Positions 50,269 through 59,270 are shown, numbered from the stretch's first letter. The stretch is DNA of 64,000 nucleotides from Streptomyces sp. NRRL B-3428 (GCA_000721375.1 JOGW01000002.1:558001-622000), one strand, 5' to 3'. Notes: generated by a model not told the origin, from the letters alone. Translations and numbers: made by a program.

Positions 50269-51696
50269 ATGGGACGCACATCACGCAAACGATCAAAACT
50301 GGCCGGCCGGGCGATAGCCGCCTCGACGGCATTGGTCCTGGGTGCCGGCGGACTGGCCCTTGTGAATGTCTACGCCTCCGCCGGCGAAGGCACCAGCAAG
50401 CCACCGTCCGCCACCCAGGACGAGAATTCCGGGCAGAGCATGTCGACCATCGACTGCCCGGATGTCGCCACTTCCCTCCAGGAGGTTCCCGAGGGGGCGC
50501 GCGAGGCCGTGGACCGTGAACTCGCGGCCCTGGACACGCAGATCACCGAGGCGTACCAGAAGTTCGCCGAGAATCCGGACGCGGCACAGGAGACTCTGCT
50601 CGGCCCGCTCGAGGAGCAGCGCCGCGGCACGCTCGCCGCGATCGCGACCGCGATCCAGGAGGCCGGCGGTCAGCCGCCGGACGGTCTGGACTCCAACGCG
50701 CCTTGTACGTTACGCGCCGACGACCAGGCGCCCGAGCAGGGGGAATCCCCGGATGAACAGGGCGAATCCCCGGAGCCGAGCGAGGAACCCGGCAGCGGCG
50801 GGCAGGCCGGCAACGGGCCGTCCGCCGACGACTTCGTCCCGATCGAGGACGTCGCACCCAATGTGAACAAGGTGCGCAACCAACGAGGCGCGTCCCGTGG
50901 ACAGTTCGAGACCAAGTGCGGAACGAACGCGAACGGCAAGTTCAACCCGGACAATGTCATTGTCGCTCCGGGTGTGAGCAATGGCGCTCACCATATGCAC
51001 GATTACGTCGGAAACCAGGCGACGGACGCTTTCTCCAGTGACGACGATCTCGCCAACGGAAGGACCAGCTGCCGCAATCAGCGGGACAAGTCCACGTACT
51101 ACTGGCCGGTCCTCAGGATTCAGAACGGGCAGAACGAGAACGACGCGCAGGCCGACGGCGGCGGAAACGACAAGAACGTCGGCGAGATCCAGACGCCCGC
51201 CCAGGTCACCCTGAAATTCGTCGGCAGTCCGACGGGCAAGGTCGTCGCGATGCCGCGCTTCCTGCGGATCATCACCGGTGACGCCAAGGCCTTCGTCAAC
51301 GGCAATGCCAACGCCAATGCCTCCTGGAGCTGCACCGGATTCGAGAACCGGCAGCTGAAGGACAAATACCCGCTGTGCCCCGAGGGTTCGAAGGTGGTGC
51401 GCACCTTCAAGTTCCAGAGCTGCTGGGACGGCGCGAACATCGACAGCGCCAACCACCGCACACATGTGGCCTTCGCGGGTGCCGACGGCCGGTGCCCCTC
51501 CGGCTTCAAGGCCATTCCGCAGCTGGTGCAGCGGATCGTCTACGACGTACCGCCCGAGCCGAACTTCGCCGTCGACTCCTTCCCCGAGCAACTGCACAAG
51601 CCTGTCACCGACCACGGAGACTTCATCAACGTCTTCGCCGACCGTGAGATGCGCCGACTCGTGAGCTGCATCAACCGGGGTGACCGCTGCCGATGA
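50269..51696 (+). CDS. secreted DUF1996 protein
   Basis: A 475-residue exported protein. The N-terminus is basic then hydrophobic (RAIAASTALVLGAGGLALVN). Residues 55-165 form helices and an acidic Pro/Glu/Ser linker; the DUF1996 domain occupies 200-470, with VAPGVSNGAHHMHDYVGNQA, YYWPVLRIQNGQN, an SWSCTGFENRQLKDKYPLCP segment, FKFQSCWDGANIDSANHRTH and Cys pairs likely forming disulfides. DUF1996 is common in fungi and actinobacterial exoproteins; it may act on polysaccharide. No strong ribosome site precedes the ATG. Confidence 0.88.
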   Translation: MGRTSRKRSKLAGRAIAASTALVLGAGGLALVNVYASAGEGTSKPPSATQDENSGQSMSTIDCPDVATSLQEVPEGAREAVDRELAALDTQITEAYQKFAENPDAAQETLLGPLEEQRRGTLAAIATAIQEAGGQPPDGLDSNAPCTLRADDQAPEQGESPDEQGESPEPSEEPGSGGQAGNGPSADDFVPIEDVAPNVNKVRNQRGASRGQFETKCGTNANGKFNPDNVIVAPGVSNGAHHMHDYVGNQATDAFSSDDDLANGRTSCRNQRDKSTYYWPVLRIQNGQNENDAQADGGGNDKNVGEIQTPAQVTLKFVGSPTGKVVAMPRFLRIITGDAKAFVNGNANANASWSCTGFENRQLKDKYPLCPEGSKVVRTFKFQSCWDGANIDSANHRTHVAFAGADGRCPSGFKAIPQLVQRIVYDVPPEPNFAVDSFPEQLHKPVTDHGDFINVFADREMRRLVSCINRGDRCR

Positions 51697-51719
51697 TCCC
51701 CCACCCCTGACCACCGACC

Positions 51720-51748
51720 ATGGGCCCCGTCCCCCACGCGGGGCCCAT
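51720..51748. terminator. bidirectional terminator between convergent genes
   Basis: Perfect 10-bp stem (51720-51729 with 51739-51748) midway between the DUF1996 gene stop at 51696 and the lipoprotein gene stop at 51770. Confidence 0.8.
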
Positions 51749-51769
51749 GCCCCGGCCTGCGCGGCCGGC

Positions 51770-52249
51770 TCAGTGCTGATGTCCGGAGCCCGACTCCCCC
51801 GACTCCTCGGCGGGCCCGCCATCGTGACCGGAGTGCCCGCTCCCCCCAGCACCACTACTCCCCGAGTGGTGCGCGGCGCGCTCCACGGTCCCGCCGAGCC
51901 GGCCGCGCAGAGACACGACCACCTTCTCCTCGCCGCTGGCGACCCATTTACGGCCGACGAGATACGTGCCGCCGTAGTCGTTCGCCTCGTTGATCCACTC
52001 GCGCTGGCCGCGGTCCGTGGCGAACGTGGTGAGGATGAACCTGCCTTCCGTGTTGCGGCAGTTGGCCTGTCGCAGCTCGGACGCGTCCGTCTGGACGTTC
52101 GGGTCGCAGTCCGCCTTCTCGGCGATCTCCTCAAGACTGCCCGTGACGGTCTCCGGCACAGGGCTGTCCGAGGTGCCGCCACACCCTGCGATAAGAGTGA
52201 ACACAGCGGCTGCGCAGGCGAGTTGGGCCATGTGGGGGCGTAAGCGCAT
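51770..52249 (-). CDS. small lipoprotein with His-rich tail
   Basis: A 159-residue lipoprotein. MRLRPHMAQLACAAAVFTLI leads to the lipobox IAGC with Cys23. The body (TGSLEEIAEKADCDPNVQTD, ASELRQANCRNTEGRFILTT) has two Cys that may pair, and ends in a Gly/Ser/His tail (GHSGHDGGPAEESGESGSGH). It is divergent from the Ser/Thr kinase gene, with a palindrome between. Function unknown. Confidence 0.8.
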   Translation of the reverse strand: MRLRPHMAQLACAAAVFTLIAGCGGTSDSPVPETVTGSLEEIAEKADCDPNVQTDASELRQANCRNTEGRFILTTFATDRGQREWINEANDYGGTYLVGRKWVASGEEKVVVSLRGRLGGTVERAAHHSGSSGAGGSGHSGHDGGPAEESGESGSGHQH

Positions 52250-52279
52250 GGCTCCATCGTGCCCGTGCGACCCACGCGT

Positions 52280-52309
52280 CCGCGCGTCAACAGTCATACT
52301 GACGCGCGG
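52280..52309. promoter_or_regulatory. inverted repeat in the lipoprotein-kinase divergent region
   Basis: CCGCGCGTCA (52280-52289) and its exact reverse complement (52300-52309) with a 10-base spacer, a 20-bp centre-to-centre geometry fitting a dimeric regulator on one face of DNA. Confidence 0.6.
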
Positions 52310-52328
52310 TATCTCGACGGGGGGGAGC

Positions 52329-53903
52329 ATGCGGCACATGAGGTACGGGGTGGAACTGCCGGGGCACATAGGCCCCTACAGCGTGGAGCGCGAGCTGGGC
52401 TCGGGCGGCATGGGCACGGTGTACCTGGCGCGCTCGCGCGGTGGCCGTACGGTCGCGGTCAAGGTGGCACGTCCCGAGCTGGCCGCCGATCCGCATTTCC
52501 GTGCACGTTTCCGCGCCGAGGTCGAAGCCGCCCGCAAGGTCGGCGGCTTCCATACGGCACAGGTCGTCGACGCCGACACGGACGCGGACACGCCCTGGCT
52601 GGCGACGGCGTATGTGGCGGGGCCGACCCTGGCCGGGCTGATCGGCGAGCAGGGCCCGATGGACGAGAGCCGGCTGCGGTCGCTCGGTGCGGCCCTGGCG
52701 GAGGCCCTGGGGGCCATCCACGCCTGCGGTCTCATCCATCGCGACCTCAAGCCGGGCAACATCATCATGGCCGACGACGGCCCGCGCGTCCTCGACTTCG
52801 GGATCGCACGGGCCGTGGAGTCCACCCGGCTCACCTCCACGGGAGCCGCCTTCGGCACGCCCGGCTTTCTCGCCCCCGAACAGGCCCAGGGCCTCGAAGT
52901 GAGCTCGGCCGCCGATGTGTTCGCCCTGGGTGCGGTCCTTGTCGCCGCGGCCGGCGGCAGCGCGTTCGGCGGGGGTACGCCGATGGGGCTGATGTACCGC
53001 TCGGTGCACGAGCCGGCGGACCTGTCCGCCGTACCGGAGGGCATACGGCACGCGGTCGCCGACTGCTTGACGAAGGATCCCGCGCTGCGGCCCTCGACCG
53101 AGCGTCTCCTCGACCTGTTCGCACCACAGGCTTCCGCGCACCCGCCGACCCCCACCCATCCGCCGACCTTGGCGGTCGCCGCTCGGCCCACGGCGGGCGG
53201 CGGCGCGGACCCCGCAACCGCCGGCGCCTTCCACCAGCTCGCCACCCGGCCCGCCGCGGCGCCGGACCCGCGCCCGTCAGGGCGCCCTCGCACCGCGCGG
53301 AACTGGCGGATCGGGATCGCGGCTGCCGTGCTCGTGGTCGGCGGGGTGGTCGCGAGCTACCTGGCCAAGGGCATCGGGGACGGCGACAACGGGGACGGGG
53401 AACCCTTCCCCGCGGCCAAGTACGAGATCGTCCGTCCCCCACAACTAATGGCCGGCGAGTACAAGATGGTGGGCCCCGACTTCCTGCCCGCTCCCTCAAA
53501 GCTCGATGGCAACGAGGTCCGCAAGGACGCATTCGAGATCAAGGACGACTACACCGGAGGCAAGGAGGCATCCTTCAACCGTCTGACGATCTCCGCCGAG
53601 TACGGACGGTTCAAGGACCCGGACCAGCAGCTGCAGACCAAGCTCGACTATCTCCTCGACAACGGCAGCGCGACGACCGCGGAACCTCTGGAGAAGATCA
53701 AGGTCCCCGGCTCCACGACCGAATTCGGCTGCCGGACTGCCCGCTCCGCCACGTACGTCGACCTCTCGGTGTGCACCTGGGCCGACGAGAACACCATCGT
53801 CGTCCTCGAGTTCGAGGGCTCCGACGCCGTACAGCGGGCGGCCGAGGCCTCGGCCGAGATCTACAAGGAGATTCGCCGGCCGATCGCCGAGTCGGGATCC
53901 TGA
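52329..53903 (+). CDS. membrane Ser/Thr protein kinase
   Basis: A 524-residue Hanks-type kinase. GSGGMGTVYLARSRGGRTVA is the P loop, Lys45 binds ATP, HRDLKPGN has catalytic Asp139, then DFGIA and the GTPGFLAPEQAQG activation segment end. A Pro-rich linker precedes one membrane helix (IGIAAAVLVVGGVVASYLAK, about 345-365), followed by a ~160-residue extracytoplasmic domain with one Cys pair (GCRTARSATYVDLSVCTWAD). GGGGGAG precedes the ATG. It likely senses an outside cue and phosphorylates cytoplasmic targets; the next gene product is a candidate. Confidence 0.93.
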   Translation: MRHMRYGVELPGHIGPYSVERELGSGGMGTVYLARSRGGRTVAVKVARPELAADPHFRARFRAEVEAARKVGGFHTAQVVDADTDADTPWLATAYVAGPTLAGLIGEQGPMDESRLRSLGAALAEALGAIHACGLIHRDLKPGNIIMADDGPRVLDFGIARAVESTRLTSTGAAFGTPGFLAPEQAQGLEVSSAADVFALGAVLVAAAGGSAFGGGTPMGLMYRSVHEPADLSAVPEGIRHAVADCLTKDPALRPSTERLLDLFAPQASAHPPTPTHPPTLAVAARPTAGGGADPATAGAFHQLATRPAAAPDPRPSGRPRTARNWRIGIAAAVLVVGGVVASYLAKGIGDGDNGDGEPFPAAKYEIVRPPQLMAGEYKMVGPDFLPAPSKLDGNEVRKDAFEIKDDYTGGKEASFNRLTISAEYGRFKDPDQQLQTKLDYLLDNGSATTAEPLEKIKVPGSTTEFGCRTARSATYVDLSVCTWADENTIVVLEFEGSDAVQRAAEASAEIYKEIRRPIAESGS

Positions 53904-53970
53904 TCCCGCCACACTCCGCACACACCCCACATTCGAGTGACCATCCCACGATTCGCTCGTTTTGCTGAAC

Positions 53971-55911
53971 GTGAGTTCTCCGGATGTCGCCACCCGCCGC
54001 CCCGCCCAGGACCCCGCCCCCGTCGCTCCCGGCGTCGATGTGGAGCAGGCCGAAGCAGCCATCGTCGAGCACTACCCACGGCTCGTCCGGCTCGGCTACC
54101 TCGTGCTTCCGCCGAGCCTGGGCCGCAACCGCCGGGTGCTGACCGCGCATTCGCTGGCCCAGCGCGCACTGCCCAAGGGCCGCACCCCGGGAGACGCGCC
54201 CGCGTTCCCCCAGCAGCGCGGTGCGCGGGCGCGGCTCGGTGATCCGGGATATGCGTACGTACGCCTGCGGGTCCTGCGAGGCGCCCTGGACGCCGGGCTC
54301 CCGCTGAAGCGCAAGGCCTGGCCGAAGCGGGCGCAGTTCCCGCCGCTGCTGCCCCAGGTGTGGGGGCTCAGGCTCTTCCCGCGTTCGGGCGGCGCCGATG
54401 AACTCGCCCTTGACCAGCGCCTGTCCGCGCTCTCCGGACCGGCCCGCGCCGCCTACGTCCTGCGCGGCCTGGAAGGTCTCCCGGACTCCGAGGTGCGCAG
54501 GACCCTGGACGCGGCCGGGGTGGCGGATCCGCACGGGGCGCTCGCGGAGGCGGACGGTGTCGAGGCGCTCTACGCGCTGCTCGACTCCCCCGAGTTCGAC
54601 CCGTGCTCACTGCAGGCCCGCCCCACGGACCTGATGCGCCGCCGTCAGCACACCAAGGCGGCGCTGGTCGCGACCGCCGCCGTGGTGGTCTGCGGGGCGC
54701 TGCTCGGTCTTCCCGGTGACGGCTGGGGTCCGGACGGCGCGGCGGCACCCTCGTACGCGAAGAATCCGGCGGCCGAAGCCGCCCTGGATCCTGACCAGTT
54801 GACGACGGCGAGCGCGGACGCCTGGAAGCGTTCGGCCCGTACGGACTTCTCCGTGTGGCCCGCGCGCGGCTCCCTCACCGGCGACAAGGAGCTGCTGCGC
54901 CGCGCACTCGCGGTGTGGGCGCGGCCCGGTGAGAGCGTGCAGGTCTCGGCGACGCCCGCCACCCCGGCGGGCGCACCGCCGGGACCGGCCCAGCTGCTCT
55001 ACGCGGGCGAGGTCGACCAGGCCCGGGTCGTGCTGCTCTACGACGGACTGCGGATCGCGCGTTACGCCGAGCCCAAGGAGGGCACGAGCGGCGCCGCCCT
55101 CGACTTCGCCCGCGTGGACGGTGCGGGCGCGCCCACCGCGAGCGCTCTCGTCGTGGGCCGCACGGACGGCAATGTGCGCTATCTGACCGCCCCTTGGGTG
55201 CGTGAGGCGGCGGTCCGCGACCTCACCGACGCGGACGCGAAGGCGCGCGAACTCGGCCGCGACGAGGACGGGGTGACCGACCCGTTCGTCAGCCCGGCCC
55301 AGGCCCGGGACTGCAAGTCGTGGAACGCGCTGGAGCTGAGCGACAACGCCACCACCCGCACCGTCACCGACCTCGGTGAGCTCACCCCGGCCCATCTCAC
55401 CGCGGGCCGTCCCGAGGCCCCGCGCGAGGTGTCCGGCGGCGAGGCCCGCGCGAGCTGGGCCGGCACAGCCTGTCTGCTGCCCGCCGTACGCGCGCACGGC
55501 GTGCGGACCGTCAACTCCTGGGCGTACGCGGCGCAGCCGCTGCCCGAGGCCAACGGGACCGCGCACTGGGTCTGCACCAGGGCCGAGACCTGGCAGGGTG
55601 CGGGCAGCCGTACGCTCGCCCAGTTCCAGACTCCGGGCAAGCCGACCGGGGCCATCGCGGCCAAGGCCGAGGACTCACCGGCCTGCGGGCCGCGTGATCC
55701 GAAGGTGCTCGCCGGAGTCCTGTGGAAGTCCCGGGCGGGCAGCTGGTATCTGCTCGCGGGCGGCAGCCGTCAGGTGAGCTCCATCGCCACCTCGGGCGGC
55801 GTCACGGCCGACGCGCGCGGCAACACCCTTGCCGTACGGGCGGAGCAGGGCGCCCGGGCCGAGCTCGACGGACGCCTGGAGAACGGCGGCCGGGTGAGCG
55901 CCTTGCGCTGA
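53971..55911 (+). CDS. ECF-sigma-like domain fused to a membrane anchor and extracytoplasmic domain
   Basis: A 646-residue protein, start GTG 68 bases after the kinase stop (a TTG nine bases earlier is possible). Residues 20-210 resemble a degenerate ECF sigma factor: VEQAEAAIVEHYPRLVRLGY as region 2-like and LSALSGPARAAYVLRGLEGL then PDSEVRRTLDAAGV as region 4-like. A membrane helix follows (about 231-249, ALVATAAVVVCGALLGLPG), then ~390 residues outside with several Cys (DCKSWNALELS, GTACLLPAV, WVCTRAETW). ECF domains fused to a membrane and outer domain are unusual; the inner part may have lost promoter binding. Adjacent to the Ser/Thr kinase. Confidence 0.65.
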   Translation: MSSPDVATRRPAQDPAPVAPGVDVEQAEAAIVEHYPRLVRLGYLVLPPSLGRNRRVLTAHSLAQRALPKGRTPGDAPAFPQQRGARARLGDPGYAYVRLRVLRGALDAGLPLKRKAWPKRAQFPPLLPQVWGLRLFPRSGGADELALDQRLSALSGPARAAYVLRGLEGLPDSEVRRTLDAAGVADPHGALAEADGVEALYALLDSPEFDPCSLQARPTDLMRRRQHTKAALVATAAVVVCGALLGLPGDGWGPDGAAAPSYAKNPAAEAALDPDQLTTASADAWKRSARTDFSVWPARGSLTGDKELLRRALAVWARPGESVQVSATPATPAGAPPGPAQLLYAGEVDQARVVLLYDGLRIARYAEPKEGTSGAALDFARVDGAGAPTASALVVGRTDGNVRYLTAPWVREAAVRDLTDADAKARELGRDEDGVTDPFVSPAQARDCKSWNALELSDNATTRTVTDLGELTPAHLTAGRPEAPREVSGGEARASWAGTACLLPAVRAHGVRTVNSWAYAAQPLPEANGTAHWVCTRAETWQGAGSRTLAQFQTPGKPTGAIAAKAEDSPACGPRDPKVLAGVLWKSRAGSWYLLAGGSRQVSSIATSGGVTADARGNTLAVRAEQGARAELDGRLENGGRVSALR

Positions 55912-55978
55912 CCCTGCCACTACCCCTACCCCTGCCCTGTCCTGCCACTACCCCTGCCCTGCCCCTGCCCCTGCCCCA
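55912..55978. repeat. C-rich tandem repeat directly after the ECF-like gene stop
   Basis: CCCTGCCACTACCCCTACCC and diverged copies (from 55912 and about 55940, then shorter CCCCTG units) begin at the first base after the TGA. Confidence 0.8.
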
Positions 55979-56079
55979 GACGCCGGCCCCGACCTTGCCC
56001 CGGGCCGGCCCGGCCCGGCCCGCAAACCGGGTGTGCACAGGGGTGTTGCAGAGTCCTTACTCGTCAGTACATTGACGCC

Positions 56080-56994
56080 ATGTCTAATACGCAGGCCCGG
56101 CTTCCTGAGCCCGTCCCGTCGGAGCACATAGCGCTCAAGGCACGCAAGGTCTCCTTCGCCTGGGAGGAGACACCGCTGCACTGGATACCCGGCGATCCGT
56201 TCACCACGCACACGATCAATGTGCTGCATCTGCTGCTGCCCGCCGGTGAGCGCTGGTTCGTGCATGTCTACAAGCAGGTCCTGCCGTACATCACGGACGA
56301 CCGGCTGCGTGAGGACGTGATCGGGTTCATCGGACAGGAGGCCATGCACGCCCAGGCCCATGACGAGGTGCTTCCGCATCTCAAGGAGCTGGGCCTCGAT
56401 CCGGCGCCGTATCTCGCCCAGGTCGACTGGCTCTTCGAGAAGCTGCTCGGCGACCGGACGCTGCCGCCGGGCCGGGCCCGCAAGTGGTGGCTGATGGAGC
56501 GGGTCGCGCTGATCGCGGCGATCGAGCACTACACGGCCTTCCTCGGTGACTGGGTGCTCAACGCCGAGAGCCTGGACCGCAAGGGCGCCGATCCGACGAT
56601 GCTGGATCTGCTGCGCTGGCACGGCGCGGAGGAGGTCGAGCACCGGTCGGTGGCCTTCGAGCTCTTCCAGCACGTGGACGGCACCTACCCGCGCCGGGTG
56701 CGTACTTGGGCCACCGCGTTCTCCGCGCTCGTCTTCCTGTGGCAGCGCGGCGCCCGCTTCTTCATGGCCAACGACCCGACCCTGGACGACGGGCGGGCCA
56801 GCTGGCGGGAGTTCCTCGCGAAGGGGCGGCAGGGGATGCTGCCCACGGCGGGGGCGATGGCGCGGTCCATTCCGCGGTACCTGGACCGGGGCTATCACCC
56901 TTCGCAGGAGGGGTCGACCGCCCAGGCCGTGGCGTATCTGGCCGCATCCCCCGCGGCCCTGGCCGCAGAGGCCCGCGAGAAGGGTGCCGCCTGA
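56080..56994 (+). CDS. metal-dependent hydrolase, ferritin-like (PF10118 type)
   Basis: A 304-residue helical protein. Repeated Glu/His pairs fit a diiron centre: FIGQEAMHAQAHDEVLPHLK, MERVALIAAIEHYTAFLGD and HGAEEVEHRSVAFELFQHVD. This is the family annotated as predicted metal-dependent hydrolase, related to membrane-associated diiron proteins. One base separates its stop from the next start. With the reductase it likely forms an electron-fed oxygenase-type unit; the substrate is unknown. Confidence 0.85.
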   Translation: MSNTQARLPEPVPSEHIALKARKVSFAWEETPLHWIPGDPFTTHTINVLHLLLPAGERWFVHVYKQVLPYITDDRLREDVIGFIGQEAMHAQAHDEVLPHLKELGLDPAPYLAQVDWLFEKLLGDRTLPPGRARKWWLMERVALIAAIEHYTAFLGDWVLNAESLDRKGADPTMLDLLRWHGAEEVEHRSVAFELFQHVDGTYPRRVRTWATAFSALVFLWQRGARFFMANDPTLDDGRASWREFLAKGRQGMLPTAGAMARSIPRYLDRGYHPSQEGSTAQAVAYLAASPAALAAEAREKGAA

Positions 56995-56995
56995 G

Positions 56996-58039
56996 ATGCC
57001 CCGGCTCCGTACCGTCGCCGCCGTGGCCGGCCTCGCCCTGCTGACCCGCCGTGCGCTGCGCCGCCGTATCGCCCACGCGCCCCTGTGGCCGCTGCCCGCC
57101 CTGCCCGTACCCACCTCGGGCCGGCCGCGCGCCCGGGCCCTGACGCTGACGCTCGGCCGGCGCGAGGAGATCGCCGACGGTGTCGTACAACTCAGCCTGT
57201 ACGGGGCCGGCTTGCCGCCCTGGGAACCGGGCGCCCACCTGGAGCTGACGCTGCCGTCGGGGCTTGTGCGCCAGTACTCGCTCTGCGGAGATCCGGCCGA
57301 CACCACCGCGTACACCCTCGCGACCCGTCTCGTCGAGGACGGCCGCGGCGGTTCGCGCGAGGTGCACGAGGAGCTGCGCGAGGGGATGCAGCTGCAGGTG
57401 CGCGGGCCGCGGAACCGTTTCGCGCTGAAGTCCTCGCACGCGTACGTCTTCGTCGCCGGCGGGATCGGGATCACGCCGATCCTGCCGATGCTGCGGGCCG
57501 CCGAGGCCTCCGGCGCCGACTGGCGGATCCTTTACTGCGGGCGGTCGAAGGCCTCGATGCCCTTCCTCGACGAGGTCGAGAAGATCGCCGGGCCCGAGCG
57601 GCTCACCGTCGTCGAGGGAGTGCCGGATCTGCCGGCGCTGTTCGCGGAGGTCCCGCAGGCGGCGGCCGTCTACTGCTGCGGGCCCGAGCCGCTGATGGAC
57701 GCAGTGGCCTCGGTGCTGCCGGCCGGCTGCACGCTCCACCTGGAACGGTTCACCGCGGCGGCCGCCGTCGAGGGTGACGAAGCCTTCGAGGTCGAACTGC
57801 GCCGCAGCGGACGGACGGTGACCGTGGCGGCCGACGAGAGCGTCCTGAGCGCCGTACGCAAGGAGCTGCCGAACACCGCGTACTCCTGCGAGCAGGGCTT
57901 CTGCGGGACCTGCCAACAACGGGTCATCGGCGGAGAGATCGACCACCGCGACGAGCTGCTCGTCGACGACGAGCGCGAGGACTCGATGCTGATCTGCGTC
58001 TCGCGCTCCAAGAGCGGGAAGCTGGTGCTCGACCTCTAG
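56996..58039 (+). CDS. flavin reductase with C-terminal [2Fe-2S] ferredoxin domain (PDR/VanB type)
   Basis: A 347-residue class IA-type reductase: ferredoxin-reductase fold with the flavin motif RQYSLCGDP, the nicotinamide motif GGIGITPILPML, the late YCCGPEPLMDAV, and a plant-type ferredoxin domain with CEQGFCGTCQQRV and a fourth Cys near the end (LICVSRS). An N-terminal hydrophobic/basic stretch (AAVAGLALLTRRALRRRI) may attach it to the membrane. It starts one base after the hydrolase stop and should feed electrons to it. Its TAG stop is formed by the first bases of a repeat element. Confidence 0.92.
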   Translation: MPRLRTVAAVAGLALLTRRALRRRIAHAPLWPLPALPVPTSGRPRARALTLTLGRREEIADGVVQLSLYGAGLPPWEPGAHLELTLPSGLVRQYSLCGDPADTTAYTLATRLVEDGRGGSREVHEELREGMQLQVRGPRNRFALKSSHAYVFVAGGIGITPILPMLRAAEASGADWRILYCGRSKASMPFLDEVEKIAGPERLTVVEGVPDLPALFAEVPQAAAVYCCGPEPLMDAVASVLPAGCTLHLERFTAAAAVEGDEAFEVELRRSGRTVTVAADESVLSAVRKELPNTAYSCEQGFCGTCQQRVIGGEIDHRDELLVDDEREDSMLICVSRSKSGKLVLDL

Positions 58040-58128
58040 GGCGTCTCTTTCGGATCTTGCCAGGGGCGCGGGGTCTGGCACGCACATCTGCCGCGTTGTC
58101 GTCACTCGCCGACGCTCCGCGTCGACTC
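58036..58128 (-). mobile_element. half copy of the MITE-like palindromic element
   Basis: 93 bases matching, in reverse orientation, the right half of the element at 59786-60060: the 26-base terminus (58036-58061), the following GC-rich block to about 58104, and, after an internal deletion, the central GCTCCGCGTCGACTC (58114-58128). It starts in the stop codon of the reductase gene and ends just inside the TetR coding frame. Confidence 0.85.
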
Positions 58129-58130
58129 CC

Positions 58131-58760
58131 TACCGCTCCCCCGACGAGGTCTCCATCGACGAGATAGCGGTGGCCGCGGGGATCTCCCGTCCGCTCGTCT
58201 ATCACTATTTCCCGGGCAAGCTCAGCCTGTACGAGGCGGCGCTCAAGCGGGCCGCCGAGGACCTGGCCACCCGCTTCGTCGAGCCGCGCGAAGGACCGCT
58301 CGGTGCGCGGCTGCTCCGCGTCATGGGCCGCTTCTTCGACTTCGTGGACGAGCACGGTCCGGGCTTCTCGGCGCTGATGCGCGGCGGCCCCGCGGTCTCG
58401 GGCACGCTCGGCGGTGAGGCGGCGTCGGCGGCCAACGCCCTGATCGATTCGGTGCGTCAGGCCGCGTACGAGGAGATCGTGCGCCACCTCGGCATCGCCG
58501 AACCGCCCGCGCGGCTCGAACTCGTCATCCGCTCCTGGGTCTCGCTCGCCGAGTCCACGGCCCTGATCTGGCTGGACGGCCGCCGTATCCCGCGCGCCGA
58601 ACTGGAGCTGCAACTGGTCCACGACTTCGCGGCGCTCACCGCGGTGAGCGCCGCGTACGACGCGGAGATGGCGGCGATCCTCACGCGGATCCTCGCGGCG
58701 GAACCGGCGGACGGGCCGTTCGGCGAGCTGGTGGGGCGACTGGTGGCGCTGGCGCCGTAG
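58131..58760 (+). pseudogene. TetR-family regulator, 5' end lost to a repeat element
   Basis: The readable frame begins at 58131 with YRSPDEVSIDEIAVAAGISR then PLVYHYFPGK, the second half of a TetR helix-turn-helix, and continues with a normal ligand domain (LGARLLRVMGRFFDFVDEHG, ELVIRSWVSLAESTALIWLD). The first ~25 residues including helix 1 are missing and replaced by the element. The first start codon in frame is GTG at 58170, which would make a 196-residue protein lacking most of the DNA-binding domain. Either a pseudogene or a ligand-domain remnant. It probably once controlled the upstream hydrolase/reductase pair. Confidence 0.75.
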
Positions 58761-58842
58761 GCCTCGTTGTCAGTGGGCGGCGATAGCCTTGACGAGGCTC
58801 GTCCCCCGGGAGGGAGGGGTACGTCCACCCACCGGCGAGCGG

Positions 58843-59190
58843 CTACGCCTTCGAGTACGAAGCGTCCAGATCCCGCACCTCCACCGACACATGCCCGGCC
58901 ACGGCCGTCCCCACCACGTACTTCCCCGCAAGCTCCACGACCGCCTCGGCCAGCCGCTTCTTGACCTCTTCGGTGCGGCCCGCGAGCAGGGCGATCTCGA
59001 TGTTCAGGACGCCGGGGCCGTCCGCCGCGTCGCCGACGACGTTCTCCTCGGTGGCACGGAAGCGGGTCTTGCAGGCCGGGAGCCGTGCGTCCGCGATCTC
59101 CACGACCAGCGGGTGCAGTTCGAGGGCGAAACCGCGGCGGTCGAAGGACACGTTGAGGTGGGTGGGGTGGTCGACGGTGATCTGCGGCAT
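58843..59190 (-). CDS. 5-carboxymethyl-2-hydroxymuconate isomerase-like tautomerase
   Basis: A 115-residue protein MPQITVDHPTHLNVSFDRRG with Pro2 as the expected N-terminal catalytic base after Met removal, then LPACKTRFRATEENVVGD and ALLAGRTEEVKKRLAEAVVE, as in the CHMI branch of the tautomerase superfamily. No other genes of homoprotocatechuate breakdown are nearby, so its substrate may differ. Confidence 0.82.
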   Translation of the reverse strand: MPQITVDHPTHLNVSFDRRGFALELHPLVVEIADARLPACKTRFRATEENVVGDAADGPGVLNIEIALLAGRTEEVKKRLAEAVVELAGKYVVGTAVAGHVSVEVRDLDASYSKA

Positions 59191-59270
59191 GGGGCGGGCT
59201 CCGTGGTCGGTCTCGTCTCGGGTACTGGCCCCCCGAGCCTACGACCATGGGGCGGCTGCATACTGGCCGC

